Shown here: positions 10,535 through 23,270 of the stretch, in pieces | Numbering within the stretch: the stretch's first letter is position 1 | How the letters are laid out: each line of letters begins with the position of its first letter | Made by a program: the position numbers and the translations under genes | Source of the DNA: Chamaecrista fasciculata | Lineage: Eukaryota > Streptophyta > Magnoliopsida > Fabales > Fabaceae | Direction: 5' to 3' | Assembly (NCBI GenBank): GCA_003254925.1 | Contig: QANZ01016263.1 | Coordinates: 25,293 to 89,292 of the forward strand | Length of the DNA: 64,000 bases | The notes under the pieces: model-generated | The model's database searches: none | The model's input: only the letters and a program-made list of their open reading frames with translations | What the model was told of the DNA's origin: nothing

Positions 10535-10587
10535 TGATAGAAATGGAGGTTGGGATTTTGAGTGGGCGCATTGTAAAATGTTGTGAG

Positions 10588-10596
10588 TATTTATAG
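10588..10596 (-). promoter_or_regulatory. TATA box of the ZIP gene
   Basis: CTATAAATA on the minus strand lies about 54 bp upstream of the ATG at 10,534. This predicts a start site near 10,560 and a short leader of about 25 bases. Confidence 0.6.
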
Positions 10597-10599
10597 CAA

Positions 10600-12190
10600 T
10601 TCTTGTAGGCACGAGGGGATGACTAACTCCAAGTCGTGAAGATTTGTAGGCCATGTAGTTACTATATTGCCCTTGTGACAATTTAAAGAGTTGGGTTTTT
10701 ACAACTTAATGAGTTATGGTATTTTTGGAATGATGTAGGGGTAGTTATGGAATGTGGACAAGGAGCAAGAGAACTCGTGTTGTGCATGAGTGATATGTGG
10801 CCTCCATAGTTTTTGATTGTGCATTTTGTTGACGTGGCGTAAGTCGTGTGCTTTTTGCATTCGCCATAAGTGTGACGTTTCATTTGGTTCCATGTAAGAC
10901 TATAAGCTTGTACAATTGTACATATTATTTAATTTAAAAGATAATTTTTTACTTTAAGGCAAAATTATATGGAGTATCCCTAGATTGGGGGTAAGTGTGA
11001 GAGCATTAATTGCACTTTTATGTTATCACACTTTTATGCCTATTATGTACACTTTTCCAAAATAGTCCTTCGAATAATGGAAAATGCACACACATATGTT
11101 TATATATATATATATATATTTATAAAGCACTCATCATAGATAAAGTATATATATTGAAATTATATATTATATATATAGAACACACGTATCAATAAGTATA
11201 TATGTAAATAAAGTGTATCCACATATATAGAAAGATTAAAGTATATATAGGTATGTAGTTTTGCAGCTATATTAAAGAAAGATGATAAAAATAATGAAAT
11301 TATGANAATGAAATTATGAAACTAACAATTGCACTATCCTAATTACTTATCTTCATACATATGTGTCCATATTAACATGACGAAACATACATATAACATA
11401 AAAAGAATGCAGGTGGCAGGAACAACATAACTCTCAATAACAACCAAATAACTTTTTGTACTTAAAATTCAATTGCAGCAAATCATTGAACACAACTCAT
11501 TAAAGTATTTTTGTTTGTCCTACATAAATGATCTTACTCTTAAAAATATACATGCGCATGTAAAGAAATATATATGATAAAGAAAGGTATGACATAGTAC
11601 TCATATATATAGTGAAAGAAAACACCTACCATGTTATGATGTTAGGGGAATATGCTTCTCCTGCATGTTTTAATTACAAGAAACAAAATTAACAAAATTA
11701 AACCTATTGCAGAGTAAGCAGATAACGTCTTCAATAATAATGATGGAGTATTTAGCCATCGAATTGGTAGGAATAAATTAATCTTATTAATATTATTAAT
11801 GTTAGTGAAATAAATCAAAAAATCAAAATTTGAAAATGAGCTGTTGAGCTTTTTGAGTTTGACCGAGTATTAGGTATTAATTTGTTTAGGTTATATATTT
11901 TATTAAGTTTGTTAAGTAGCTACTAGCTTTGTGAGCAAATATCTCTTTTCGATTGGTATTGTAAGCATATTTATAGGCTCCCCTTTCATTTGAATTAATT
12001 AAGAAAAGAAGAAAAGAAAGAAGCACAAGGAAAAAAGCAAAGCAAAGTTCACGAGAAAAAGAAAAAAAGTTGATGAGAGCTTCCATATTTATTCCTCCCA
12101 AAAATCCTAACACGAAGCACATTTCATTTACTCGTGATCATGTTGAGAGTGTGATTCCTTCTCTATTTTACTTTCTTCTCTACTAAGTAA
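10600..12190. other. AT-rich intergenic region with TA microsatellites
   Basis: This is the upstream region of the ZIP gene. It contains TA/ATAT runs at 11,100-11,250. A contig join at N 11,306 is flanked on both sides by aatgaaattatga. No coding segment is convincing; the minus frame at 11,886-12,122 shows no family features. Confidence 0.5.
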
Positions 12191-12204
12191 GTTCCATCAG
12201 TGGT

Positions 12205-12690
12205 ATAGATTATACTTTGGTATCTTGAGGTATGGACTGATTCTACTTTGATACATTGTTCTTTCAAAGGTGATATTTTAGTATCTTGTTTTATTTGTCA
12301 TTAACACTTTGGTACCCAAAATTCTTTCTGTACTTTTTTATGGAAAAAAAAAAGCATGTGCACGTGCATGGTCAAAAACATGAAATTCGCCCTCATAAAC
12401 TCAGATTTCACGATTCAATCTTAAAAAACAAAGCACATGCAAGTACATATTGATTCATTTTTTTGGCGGCAGAATCATGAAATATGAGTTTAGGATAGTA
12501 GATTTTGCGTTTTTGACCATGCACATGACTTGCAAGTGCATTTTTTCATCAAGAGGTAACCAAAAAAAAGTTTTGGGTACCAAAGTGCTAACGGCGAATA
12601 TAACAAGGGTACCGAAATGTTACTTTTGAAATAACAGTGTATCAAAATGGAACCGATCCATAACTCAGAGTAAAAAAGTGTAATTTACTC
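12205..12690. mobile_element. long-TIR Mutator-like MITE, degenerate
   Basis: The left arm (attatactttggtatcttga ... cattaacactttggtaccc) and right arm (gggtaccaaagtgctaacgg ... aagtgtaatttactc) are imperfect inverted repeats of about 130 bp. They are of the same type as the elements at 25,105, 47,181 and 51,353. The middle holds a second inverted pair (gcatgtgcacgtgcatggtc / gaccatgcacatgacttgca). No target duplication is evident. Confidence 0.55.
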
Positions 12691-12829
12691 TTTTTTTTAA
12701 TACAAAGGCTACAACAAAAACTAGAAAAATATAGAGCTTAAAATACCATAAAACTAAATGGGGGAGACTAAAATTTCTCCACATACAATTATTTCGAGCA
12801 TGCTAAATTGCATCAAGGGTAATGAAGAT

Positions 12830-13140
12830 CCATCTTAAATTAATCATCTTCTATAGAATTCGTTTTAAGTCCCTCTTTGCAAAGTGAGACTAACCAATAA
12901 TCCACAAGATCAATTTGAGGCAGCATAGCAATTCCAAACCAAATTGCCCGCGAGAAATCAAAGTGCAGGAAGATATGTGAGAGAGATTCAACAACATTAC
13001 AACCAAAAGGACACTCCGAATGAATGAATATTCATGTGGTGAGATACAAGGACATCACCACAAGGAATGGCCTTGTTCAAGAGCTTCCAAATAAAGATAA
13101 GTATTGGATTTGGAAGTTTTATTTTTCAGTTGAGGTTGGG
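12830..13140 (-). pseudogene. LINE reverse-transcriptase zinc-binding remnant
   Basis: Conceptual translation of the minus strand gives FIWKLLNKAIPCGDVL, then after a frame change CPFGCNVVESLSHIFLHFDF and SRAIWFGI. This is the C-terminal zf-RVT region of plant LINE polyproteins. Frames are broken and no other part of the LINE is seen here. Confidence 0.6.
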
Positions 13141-13299
13141 GCTTGGTATTTGGGAGGATCCCTAGTTTCAAAAAGCTTCATGTATCCCTTTTACACCGAA
13201 TTAATAAACTCCATTTTGGTCTTCACTCTAGATTAGTTTATCTTCTTCATCATTGATAGGAAGAATAATCTTCTTAATTTCCATGGTAATGTGCCATGG

Positions 13300-13740
13300 G
13301 TATATATCAGATAATTTGGTGTAGTTCCAATCCATTGACATCACACACCTTGAACATGTTTGGAGAACCCCTCCAATCTTTACTGGTGAAAATGGAAACT
13401 TATCTAAGGGGTCTCCTGTTATGGGAAGCTATCAAATCATATTTTGAAGCTGAATCGCCAACAAATCTTACCTTGAATCAGCTCAAGGTTTTATGAAGAA
13501 AGGGTGTCTAGGAAGTTTAGAGCCTTAAGTAGTTTTCATTTAGCAGTAAATGAAATTGATTTTGTGAGGACTATGGCATACAAGACAGCTAAAGAAGCTT
13601 GGGACATAATGAAGCTAGAATTCCAAGGGAGTGAAAAAAAAAAAAAGCAAATGCAGATTTTCAACCTTAGAAAGGAGTTTGAACTTCTCAAATGAAAGAA
13701 GCTGAGAGTACATTGATAGAGTACATTCCTTGCGTGCATA
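13300..13740 (+). pseudogene. Copia gag (UBN2-like) remnant
   Basis: Broken frames contain a UBN2/gag-type core (TAKEAWDIMKLEFQGSEK ... QIFNLRKEFELLK, at 13,504-13,695), followed after a stop by the remains of an MKEAEST-type helix. Stops before and after show it is dead. It lies downstream of the LINE remnant and abuts the PPR pseudogene, on the opposite strand. Confidence 0.65.
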
Positions 13741-13799
13741 TAAACTAAACAACCATAAATTTTTGGAGATAGTTTCAATCCATACACTGAATCCATTGA

Positions 13800-16700
13800 T
13801 TGAAAAAGGTGGGATAAATGTGGGCAAGCTGGGATGTAGATTAGTTGGTTTCATTTTTCTCAAAGATATCCATGGCTTCAAAGAAAAGACATTGGTGGGC
13901 ATAAGCCATGATCATAGTATTATAAAGAACAACATCAAGCAATTTGGAAGTGGTCAAAAACCAACCTTGTAGACTCTATGTCTGAGCATTTTGCATAGGC
14001 ATCTATAAGAGCACTAGCAACAAATGGATACATATATACAACATCTGAAGTTGTGAACATCCCAATTTTATAACTAAATTATGAACAGATTTTGCCTGCC
14101 GTTAAGCTGCAATACTAGCACAACTATTCAAAATGCTGGCCAAAATAAAATCATCAGGCCTCTCACCAGCATTAATAAAGCAATTGTAACACTTTGATTG
14201 CTTCATAATTAAGGCCTTGGTCTACCAGTGAAGAAATCATGGTTGCCCAAGAAACCAAATCTAATTTCTCTGGTGAAAAACTCAAAGCAATCATCGAACT
14301 ACAATCATAATCATGAGAGTGAAATCCAGATTTGAGGGTGTCACAAGGAATCTTTTTTCTTTTGGCCAAGTATCACAATGAATCTGTCTACACATCTCTT
14401 GGTTTTTAAATCTTCAACAAGTCTCCAGAGTGACTGAGAAGGTGGATTCATCTGCTCCAACACCAAGTTCTCGTGGATTATTAAAGATTTTAATTCCTTC
14501 TCCATAAAAACCATTTATACTATACCCAGAAATTTAATTCATTCCATGTAGTTATTTTTCTGAAAGGTGCACCACCAAATGCCATACCTGCCATATCCAT
14601 TTACCCACATCTAGAGAACATGTTGATTACTGAATTTGTTATGTTAGTTTCATCATATAAAGTAAAATGTAAGGTATGACAATAAAACTGAAGCCCGATG
14701 TTGAGATTATGTAACTCCCCACACTTTCTAAGCAATACCGAATAGGTGACATTATTGGGCTTCCCACCAGTTCTTATTAAATTACGGTACAAAGTAGTAA
14801 GTTCTCTAACACTTCCATTATGAGAAAAGGCCGAAAACACAGTGTTCCATGAGATAACATCTTTCTCTTTAATCTGTTAAAAAAACTCTCAGCAGAATCC
14901 TTGTCACCATTTTTGAAATATACATACATAAGTGCATTCATTATTGAAGTACTACATTCCACCGCACTTTGGACAATAAATCCATGAATTTGTTTTACAC
15001 ATTGCAAAGTTCCCATAGTTGAACATCCCTTGAGAGCATTTATGAAGGTAAATTGGTCCATTTTGACATCTACATATGGCATCAAAGATATCAACCGCAA
15101 GGCCTTAAAACCATATTTACATTTAATATATCCTCCAATCATAGCATTCCAACAACCAGCATCCACATTTGTCATGTGATGATATGATATCCCTTGACTC
15201 AGCGTACATGTCAATTTGGATCATCTAAAGTATTTTAGGAGTGTAGTGGTGAGAGAGATAGAAACAGAGAAGAGCTATTTCTATCTCTCTCATTGTTGGA
15301 GAATTATAGAGCGAGCGCAGCAGAAAAACAAAAAAAAAACTTTAAAGCGTATACTCTATAATTCCCTTTCAAGATCCACTAATTGCATTTATTCTAGTAA
15401 GAGAAGAGTATACCTAAAATTCAATCGGTAGCTTTCAACTTGCGAATCCGAGAAGTCCACTGGAACGTGTCCTTCCTTTGCCGGTGATCCACACGAGCAG
15501 TTTGGCAGACACCCAGGTGCTAGCCTCCTCCTCTCCAAGAGAATGCAGGGAACCCAATCTACGGTTCTTGAATGTTCAAGAACAATTCTTGAACCCTCAA
15601 GAAAAAGTGGCGCACAACTCACACACAAACCCCAAACCTTTTAGGGTTTTATCACACCTTTCTTTCTCTAGGAAAAATAGTCGATTTTCTCTCTCTCTTG
15701 GAAGTAGTCGACTTTCTCTCTCTAGATTAGGTCAAGTCGAATTTTCTTGTTCACTTGTGAAGAAGTGTGCAAGTCGACTTGGCTTAGTATATTTATAGAG
15801 TTGTTCTTGAAATTAGGGAATGATAATTATAATTAGGGAATCCCTAAATTAGTGAATTATCAAATTATAAAATTATAAGATTACATTAATATTATAATTT
15901 TAGGACTTGAATTCTTAATTAAAATATTACATTAATATCTTAATTTGAATTCAAAATACAATCTTGAGATTCAAAATACAAGATCAAATCTTGCACATGG
16001 ACCCCACCAAGAATGCGCCATTCCCTAATTATTTTATGGGAATTTTATAAATCAAAATAACCAACTTATTAATTCCCTAACAATATTGAATTAAAATATT
16101 GCCTTAATATCTTAATTCAAAATTTGAATCTTGAATTCAAATTCAAATCTTGATTCTAATTAACAAAACATTTTCATTAATTAAAAACGAGAAGTATGAG
16201 ACGCCACCCTCAAGCCTTGTTATCCTAATATTGGAGAATTTAATAAATCAATAATCCCCTGACTTTTAGGAAACTTATTTAATTTATTATTCCCTAATAT
16301 TTTAAACAAGAATTTAATTGTAAATAGATTAATCAAATTAACTATTTAACAATTAACATATTTAAACTTGTCTAATAAATTTAAATATCATAATCGTAGA
16401 TATTAGTTAAGACAAGACTTCATGTCCTAAGACATTCAACCATGTCTTAAATCGTGTCACTAAAGTGACCCACGAATTAACCCTAATTCGTGTCCCATTA
16501 CGGTATCTTGATCCTGCTCGTGTGTGACCCAGCAGGCCTCACGTGAAGTTGGCAGCAAGCCATCTCTATGACTCACAAGTCGAGAACGGACTCTAGCAAG
16601 CCATCACGACTACCCAAAACACGTGAGTTATCGTTTTAACAAAACTGATTTAACCTTAGTACCACCTTGTCATACTCCCTATTGTCACACGATATTTTGG

Positions 16701-17680
16701 TCATGGATAAGGCATGAGAAAATCATCCTTATTCCAAACCACAACTTTCTCGATTCCTTGAGTTAGTCTCATTTCCCTGTGTGGCCACACATTCCTTGGA
16801 TAGACTCATCAAGGGGCCCAGTTAAATATCTCTCATCTCAATGAGGGACAAAATTCCTTCTTGGTCAACCACATTCCTCAGCACGTTAAACAACCAAACC
16901 CGTACCTAGCCTGTATGGCTACCCTGCTATGGGCAACGTTGGACTAGGCCAAAGTCTAATATCTACAACGCCAGAATAGTCAAGACCTCAGGTCTAAGGG
17001 CATCGTGACAGGTGTACAGGAGAGACTAGCTTATGATTAAACCCATGCAGGACTCTCCGGGTCGGTCCAGCAATTTGTAACCCATCACATAATTGCACCA
17101 GGACTCTCGAGAAGCATCACATGTGTGTATCTCTATACACCGAGGTCATGCGGGTCTTGGTTCATTCACGTTCCCACGAGAATAATCGAACAGGGACAGT
17201 TTAGACTAATTATCACATAATTAATCAAGGACTGTTATCACAGTAAACATGCTAATAATATGATAACGACATAATTCAAACAAACATATATATATATATA
17301 TAAAATGATTGGCCCTATGGCACAATCTCCATCACATAACACCCTTAAAGTACACTAGAGGATCCAAATTGGCGTACATGTTAAGAATTGAAGTACCAAA
17401 AAATGGGTTTTGCTCCATCCCAATTTCCAAAGCAAAGCCGTGAATGCACAAACTAAGTGTGTGCACTCCCAGACTAGCACAAGCCTTCATCACACTGCCT
17501 AGAGCAAACTCATTTGGCCTCAACCCAGTTTGTAACATTTCCAAATTAACTTCTAAACCTAATTTAAAATCAGTATTTTGAATTGCGACTGAAATCATTA
17601 TAGTCCATGGCACAAGATTCTTCTCAGACATTTCCTCAAACAGTTTACACTTTACACCCATTGTACAAAACACTACCTTT
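13800..17680 (-). pseudogene. pentatricopeptide-repeat (PPR) gene, broken and split by a solo LTR
   Basis: On the minus strand PPR sequence runs from about 17,680 to 17,335, resumes at 15,214 and continues to about 13,800. Repeats are recognisable by WTIMISV..., RPNEFALGSVMKACASLG, GCWNAMIGGYIK, DQFTFINALKGCSTMG, KPNNVTYSVLLRKCGEL, LVSWATMISSLVDQG and RPDDFILASILNSCASI. These alternate P, L and S-like motifs of a PLS-type PPR protein. Several stops and frameshifts are present (for example near 14,840, 14,600 and 14,100), and a 2-kb LTR sits between the two parts. PPR proteins usually bind organellar RNA; this copy cannot encode a full protein. No intact parent copy lies in the window. Confidence 0.75.
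15294..17334 (-). mobile_element. solo LTR of a Copia element (about 2.0 kb)
   Basis: On the plus strand it starts TGTTGGAGAATTATAG and ends GGCACAATCTCCATCA, giving TG...CA ends on the minus strand (TGATGGAG...CTCCAACA). It aligns over its length with the LTR at 61,241-63,358, which is attached to a Copia RNase H domain and so fixes family and orientation. No internal coding region or second LTR is present here. Flanking pentamers (ctcat and cataa) do not match, so the copy may have arisen by recombination between different insertions. Confidence 0.75.
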
Positions 17681-18591
17681 GAAATACATCTTAATCAGAT
17701 TATTCTGTAAGAAAATGTCACCAGAAAATCCCAATTTGATGACATGGGAATGGGTTTGAGTACCAAGAGAATGTGATTTCAAATCCTCAGAGAGCGAAAG
17801 TGCTGATGCAAGTGTCATTTGAATCCCTTTTCTCCAAAATATCAGAAAATTAAAAAGATTTACCAGTATGCACTCAGCGTCATTTCGGGAGTGATTTCAC
17901 TTGAAAATGTTTGTAAGCAAGGGAGAACAGCCATCTAGGCTTTGCAGTAAAAAGAGCATGCCCTACCTTCTCCACTAGTTTTGACACTACTCTGTTCAAC
18001 CATGCAATCAACTTTATTTATAGCCTCTCTGAAAATGACCTCAAAATCAACTATGGTGGGCAACCTGTATGGTGAAGTGATCAACCAAATTGATAACATA
18101 TACTAGGATCCACACTGAGTTATTTATTTATTTTATTTAAAAAAAAACACAGTAAACTTGAAATCCTCCAAAAGAATCAGCCAACCTCTGCCTATTTATA
18201 ATTTATCCCGGAATCTGAATTTGAACTTCAGCAACCTAGTAGAAGACTACTAGATTGAAAATGAAATGGCAACAGCCATTTTGTATAATATTGTGAGCTA
18301 GAAAGGGATACAAGATGAAAAGCTATAAAATGTCCAAAGCTAGAACAAAAATGTAAGACAAACTTTGACAAACCAAGACACCACTTTGAGTAACAAATAT
18401 TCATCCTAGTGCACACTAACATAAACAGTGTCGCAAGAAAAAAGTAATGACACAGCGACGTATAATTCACAGAAAAGATATCAACAGGCGAAAAGCTATG
18501 TCAAACATTTGAACTCAACCTAAGTTGTTGTTCCTTTCCCTCATACAGCCAAGTCTGCCTACTCTGCTTCTGCCAAGTAAATTGGGAGAAA
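17680..18591. other. non-coding region including the PRP17 3' UTR
   Basis: No gene is seen. The lower part, from 18,591 downward, is the likely 3' untranslated region of PRP17. Positions 18,037-18,118 are an 80-bp interspersed repeat, also present at 23,068-23,150. Confidence 0.45.
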
Positions 18592-21500
18592 CTAGTCCCT
18601 GCAAACCAACATAAAGACATCAACATTTATAAGCACACGCCCATACTCACATTCTAGAGATTTTATAATTTATATATAATTGAATGATAATTCTTCTGTT
18701 GGAAATAAAACATGTCTGAAAAGCTTAGTGAAAGAAAGCCAATTTTACAAGCAATCTAAATAAATGTATCCAATTACTCTAAATTTTAAATAAACCTAAT
18801 AAAATTGAACTGATGGTGAATAAACCCCAAATTACCTCCCAATTGTTAATTGCAAACCTTTATTTTCATAAACTAGTACGACTATTGGATCTTAGATTTT
18901 CACTATTTTTACCAATATTTTCTCAAGCAAAATTTTTAGGAAAGGGTTTTACTTATTACGGCTGAAATAACCATCACTAGTTTTTCGATTAAACTAATTA
19001 GTTCAGTACTTTTTTGTTCAATACGACAATACCTATGGGACCAAGAATGACGGTATATGAGGACAAATTAGGTAGAGGGTATAGTCATATATACACTGCA
19101 TGGCAAAGTTAACACTCCATCTAACAGCTTCAAAATTAACATACAACCTCAATTTTGTTCATTTAATAATTGATAGCAATGTAAAACAGAACACAGCTGC
19201 AACATAATCAAAAAATTGATTCCAATTCCTATTGCACACTGCTACCTGGAACATATCCATCTCAAAAAGTACATTCTCACATATATAGACATGCAATCTC
19301 TGCATTACTTTTGTGCCAGGAAGAGGCAACATCTCATATTTTCAGGAAATTACTGTTTCTAGACTTCATTTACTCATTTCAAAACAAGAAAATTCTCAAA
19401 AGCAGGATTATCTTTATCAATAATAAATTAGAAATGGTATGATTTTCAATGCACTTGCATCAACTTGATGCCAAGATCTTTTCAGTGGGAAGCTTCATCA
19501 TTAACATTCATCATATTGCTACACTGTTCTATTGACTAGTTTAACATTGCAAAATTGACTGAAGAATCTACAATATTCCTTTATTACAAAACAGATTCTT
19601 CTCTCCCTCTCTCTTTGTTGGAAGGTCAGATTTACATGAGAAATTTTTTCAGCTCTGTTATTGGACAACTAGCCGGGTCCTAGTTAAGAAACTTAAAACC
19701 TTAAAGCAGTTTAGAACTTCCTTCTTTCAAACCTTACAATTTTCAGAGGCAGGGAGCATGTTGCCAGTAGAAGGGACAAGTTATGGTATAAACAGAGCTC
19801 GAAGTTAAGAATTTCTAATCAGCAGGTACGGCATCAAGCCCAAGCATACACTCACAAGCAAGTAAGGAAAGGTTTCTTCCAAAACCTAAGTAAAGATAGC
19901 CACGGAACTCTATTCTAGGCCTCGCCCTAAATCTCCCTTTATACTAACTTCAACTAACAAAATGACAATAACAACTTACTCAATAAAGATGAAAATAGAT
20001 GAGATAAACTCTTTCTAAGAAAGATAGATTACATAATCTAATTTAGAAACAATAACATCTCTATTATATTCAAGTTGGCTTATGAGAAACATGCATATCT
20101 TTGGATCAGTTCAGCAAACATGCAAAGAAAGCATAGCATATCAGGTAGAGCACCAATAAAAACTCTAATTAGATAGCGGAAAGTGTGATAGTTTACTTAC
20201 CAGTACTTTATCAACCCATCCCATCCGCATGTAGCTACCTTACTCTGTTCCAATGGGTGCCACTCACATCCAATGCAAACACCTTCATGGCACTTGAGAG
20301 TTCTAAATACTTTACAACTCTTCCAATCCCAGAACCAACACTTACCTTCACCATCTCCTGATATGACAAAGCGTCCGTCTGGGGAAAAGTTGACCTGACA
20401 TGCATATCCAGCGACAACGTGTCCAGCAAACCTCTTTTTCTTGTTAAGTTGAAACTTCTCCCTAGTGCTATAGATAAGAATTTGGTTATCCAAGCTTTGT
20501 GCAGCAAGCCAATTGGAGTTGGGATGAAGCGAAATGGATGGCATAGAGTGCATGTGTGGTTCACTAATATACTTTATGACCACAGGAATACCAAATTCCC
20601 ACACTCGGAGGGACTTGTCATCACTGGAAGTGACAAATCTTCTGTTGTTATCAACAAATGTGATGGTATTCACAGCCCCCAAATGTTGATCGTACTCTTG
20701 TGTTATTTGCCCAGTATTCATATCCCATTGAACAATCTTTTTATCACTCATACCAGCCAATAAAACATTCTGCTTATCCTCATCAGGATTAAGCTTTACC
20801 ACATAAGGGATTTTTCCAGTAGAGAAAGTTGATATCACTTGACCTGTTTCCGTATCCCAATACTTGATATTCTTATCATAACCAGCACTTAAAAACTTAG
20901 TTCCATCATTACTAAAACAGATATCCCTTACTGCTTTGGAATGGCCCATGTAAGTTCTCATACATTTACCCGAATTGAACACATCCCAAATCTTCACCTT
21001 TGTATCCATACTAGCTGACAAAATCAAATGCCCATACTTTGGGAAGAACCGAATTGCAGATACACCCTTGGTGTGCCCACTCCAGGTATGAACCAGCCTC
21101 TTGGGTATATAACAATGATCATTACTGGCCTTGGCATCCTTAGGAGGTGCAATCCAAGACCTACCCTGGTAATCTCTTTCCTCCTTCCCATGAAAAGTAC
21201 TTTTATCTTTGACAACCTCTCCTTTATCACCTCCAAATCCACTCTTTTCTTCTCCTTTCTTCTTAGCATATTCCTCTGCATATTTCTTTTGCTCCTCGGT
21301 CAATTCTGTTTGCAAGCCTTCCTTCTTACCTGACCATGGGCTTTTCTTATTCTTCAGTAACCATGTATCACTAGCTGGATTCTCAACCTCTGCCTTATCA
21401 ACATCAGCTCCCTCTGGATCCTCATCTTCCGCTGATTCTTTCTTCTTTTCAACCTTCCTCCTCTTCTGTTCATGTTGTGGTATGTTGTAAACCGAAACCC

Positions 21501-21975
21501 CATCATTCTTCTGCAATGCCTCCATGTCCCCAACATAATTATACCCAGCAGAGGCCGATGGGTCTGCAGCATAGCCAAACTTGTAGAAAGTATTGTACTG
21601 CTCATCAAACACAAAAGGCTCAATTGATGCATCCTCTACAAAACCCAGCTTGTGATTGCGCATGCCTTGGGCAATGCCGTCCTTAGCGTAAGGATGCGAA
21701 GGCCCATATAGAGGTGCCCAAAGCTGATCGTAGGTGGGGTTGAAGGCAACAGCATGCTGAGTGGGGTCGATGGGTTTTGAAAGGGTTTGGTTGGCTTGAG
21801 CGACAGTGAGTGCAAGCATGGTGTCGTCGACCTTGGGGGCAGCAGATTTGGCTGGAAGAAGGCGAGGCGGGGAGGATTCTGGCGAGTCGGAAGAATTAGT
21901 GTTTTGCTGATTGGGGTTATTAGGCTCATTTGGACCGTCGTCATTTTGATCTACATAGTTCTGAAGAAGATCCAT
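18592..21975 (-). CDS. PRP17: pre-mRNA-processing factor 17 (WD40 splicing factor)
   Basis: The main exon, 21,975-20,201, codes 591 full codons plus two bases. The last exon starts at 18,598 and adds a base to complete Trp, then Asp and a stop (18,594-18,592), giving 593 aa. The N-terminal part (1-290) is acidic/basic and low-complexity, with the conserved [14 protein letters not shown], a Lys/Glu-rich coiled stretch (about 225-270) and a GRSWIAPP motif. Residues about 297-592 form a seven-blade WD40 propeller ([70 protein letters not shown]). PRP17/CDC40 acts in the spliceosome at the second catalytic step. If the 1.6-kb intron is not removed, a TAA inside the donor gives a product one residue shorter. 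I favour the spliced form because the donor tactg|GTAAGT and acceptor tttgcag|ggactag restore a terminal KYWD. The ATG at 21,975 is the first in frame. Confidence 0.93.
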
Positions 21976-22164
21976 TAAAGCGACAATGATAGAGAATTGA
22001 ATGAAGAGCTCAGATGGATAAGAGCCGGAAAAACAAGAGCCGAGAGCTATTGAATTCAGGAAGGATGTTGTTTGTGTTTGTTATATGTAGTGTTAGAGAA
22101 TAACAATCCTCAAATAGATCCTGCATAAATGATAAAATCAACATTGTCAGGGCAGAACCATTCA

Positions 22165-22370
22165 ATGACTAGAAAAAACATTCGGTTCACGGTTTGTTTG
22201 ATCAGTTTAACCGGTCGAACCAACGGTCAAATAAAATGATGTAATAAATAATAAATATTAATTATTTTAAAAATAAAAATTATATATGTACTTTATATTT
22301 ATACATATTAGATTAGATTTGTCTAACATTTGATACTATAAATTAAAATGTATTTTCTAATACTATAGTT
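22165..22370. mobile_element. hAT end fragment
   Basis: ttcggttcacggtttgttt, then taaccggtcgaacc and an AT-rich stretch, resemble the left half of the CCGGT-rich hAT element at 1,681 (tgttcggttcacggtcgg). The opposite GC-rich end is missing. Confidence 0.45.
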
Positions 22371-23150
22371 GCAGCAGACAAACAGAGAAAGGCTTTGAAT
22401 AAGTAAACTAACACATCAAAAACCGACAAAGTGGGAAGAACTATTTGTACGTGTGTGAATGGAATTGAATATATATAGATTCTACACAACGCAAATGAAC
22501 AAAATTCTTTCTACCATCTACCAGACATATAAACTAAATAAATGGGTAAACGTTTGCTCCGAGTGCTTCAATTTTAAAGCTTCTATATTAAAGCAACAAG
22601 AACATTGATTTTCAACTCAAAAGATGGGGAATGGTCGAAATCGTGTAAGGAATACCAGGAACTAGGCTATCAGTAGCAACAAGAGTAGGACACACTTAGC
22701 TCATGTTTGTGTGTGGAAGTTACTGTGTTTATTTCTCTGCATTATTGTTTTTAACTGTGTTCTACTTCTCCTAGTATTCTGTGAAAAAAACTTAAAAACA
22801 GAAAATGAGGTCTATTTTAATATAATAAAGATCCAATCTTTGTACTTTTCACGACACACCCAAGCTGGATCTAGGCATTTTCTCCATGAGGAGCCACATG
22901 CATGCCATCCATCAATCATCCATCATGGATGAATGAATGAATGTATGTTTCTTTCATATGAACTCATCATCATCATGGGTTTTGTGTATAAATATGTACT
23001 ATGTAGTTTTAAAGTTGACGAGCCAAGATTTTTGTGTTGTGTTGAGGATAGAGTCAAAGGGATAATCATGACCTCAAAAGCAGCTATGGTGGGCAACCTG
23101 TATGGTGAAGGGAACAACCAAATTGATAGCATATACAAGGAACCACCTTC

Positions 23151-23270
23151 CACTACAAAAAACAGGGTTTTCAGTGGCGAAAATATTTTTCCATAGAATC
23201 TCAAATTTTCGCCAGAGAAGGGTTTCAGTGGCAAAAATTTTCTTCCAGAATAATTGTGACTCTACTTGCC
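23151..23270 (+). mobile_element. CACTA (En/Spm) terminus
   Basis: CACTACAAAAAACAGGGTTT is a textbook plant CACTA inverted-repeat end. Inward of it are two related direct copies of a subterminal motif (ttttcagtggcgaaaat and gtttcagtggcaaaaat). No matching opposite end was found within the next few kilobases, so this is a truncated copy. Confidence 0.6.

Noticed and set aside
10535-10681. Upstream in-frame ATG adding 49 residues to the ZIP transporter
   Set aside because: It lies upstream of the TATA box at 10,588-10,596 and would bury the signal peptide.
20197-20199. PRP17 stop directly after KYW
   Set aside because: The TAA is part of a GTAAGT donor, and a matching acceptor at 18,599 restores the family-typical terminal Asp. 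Kept only as the unspliced alternative.
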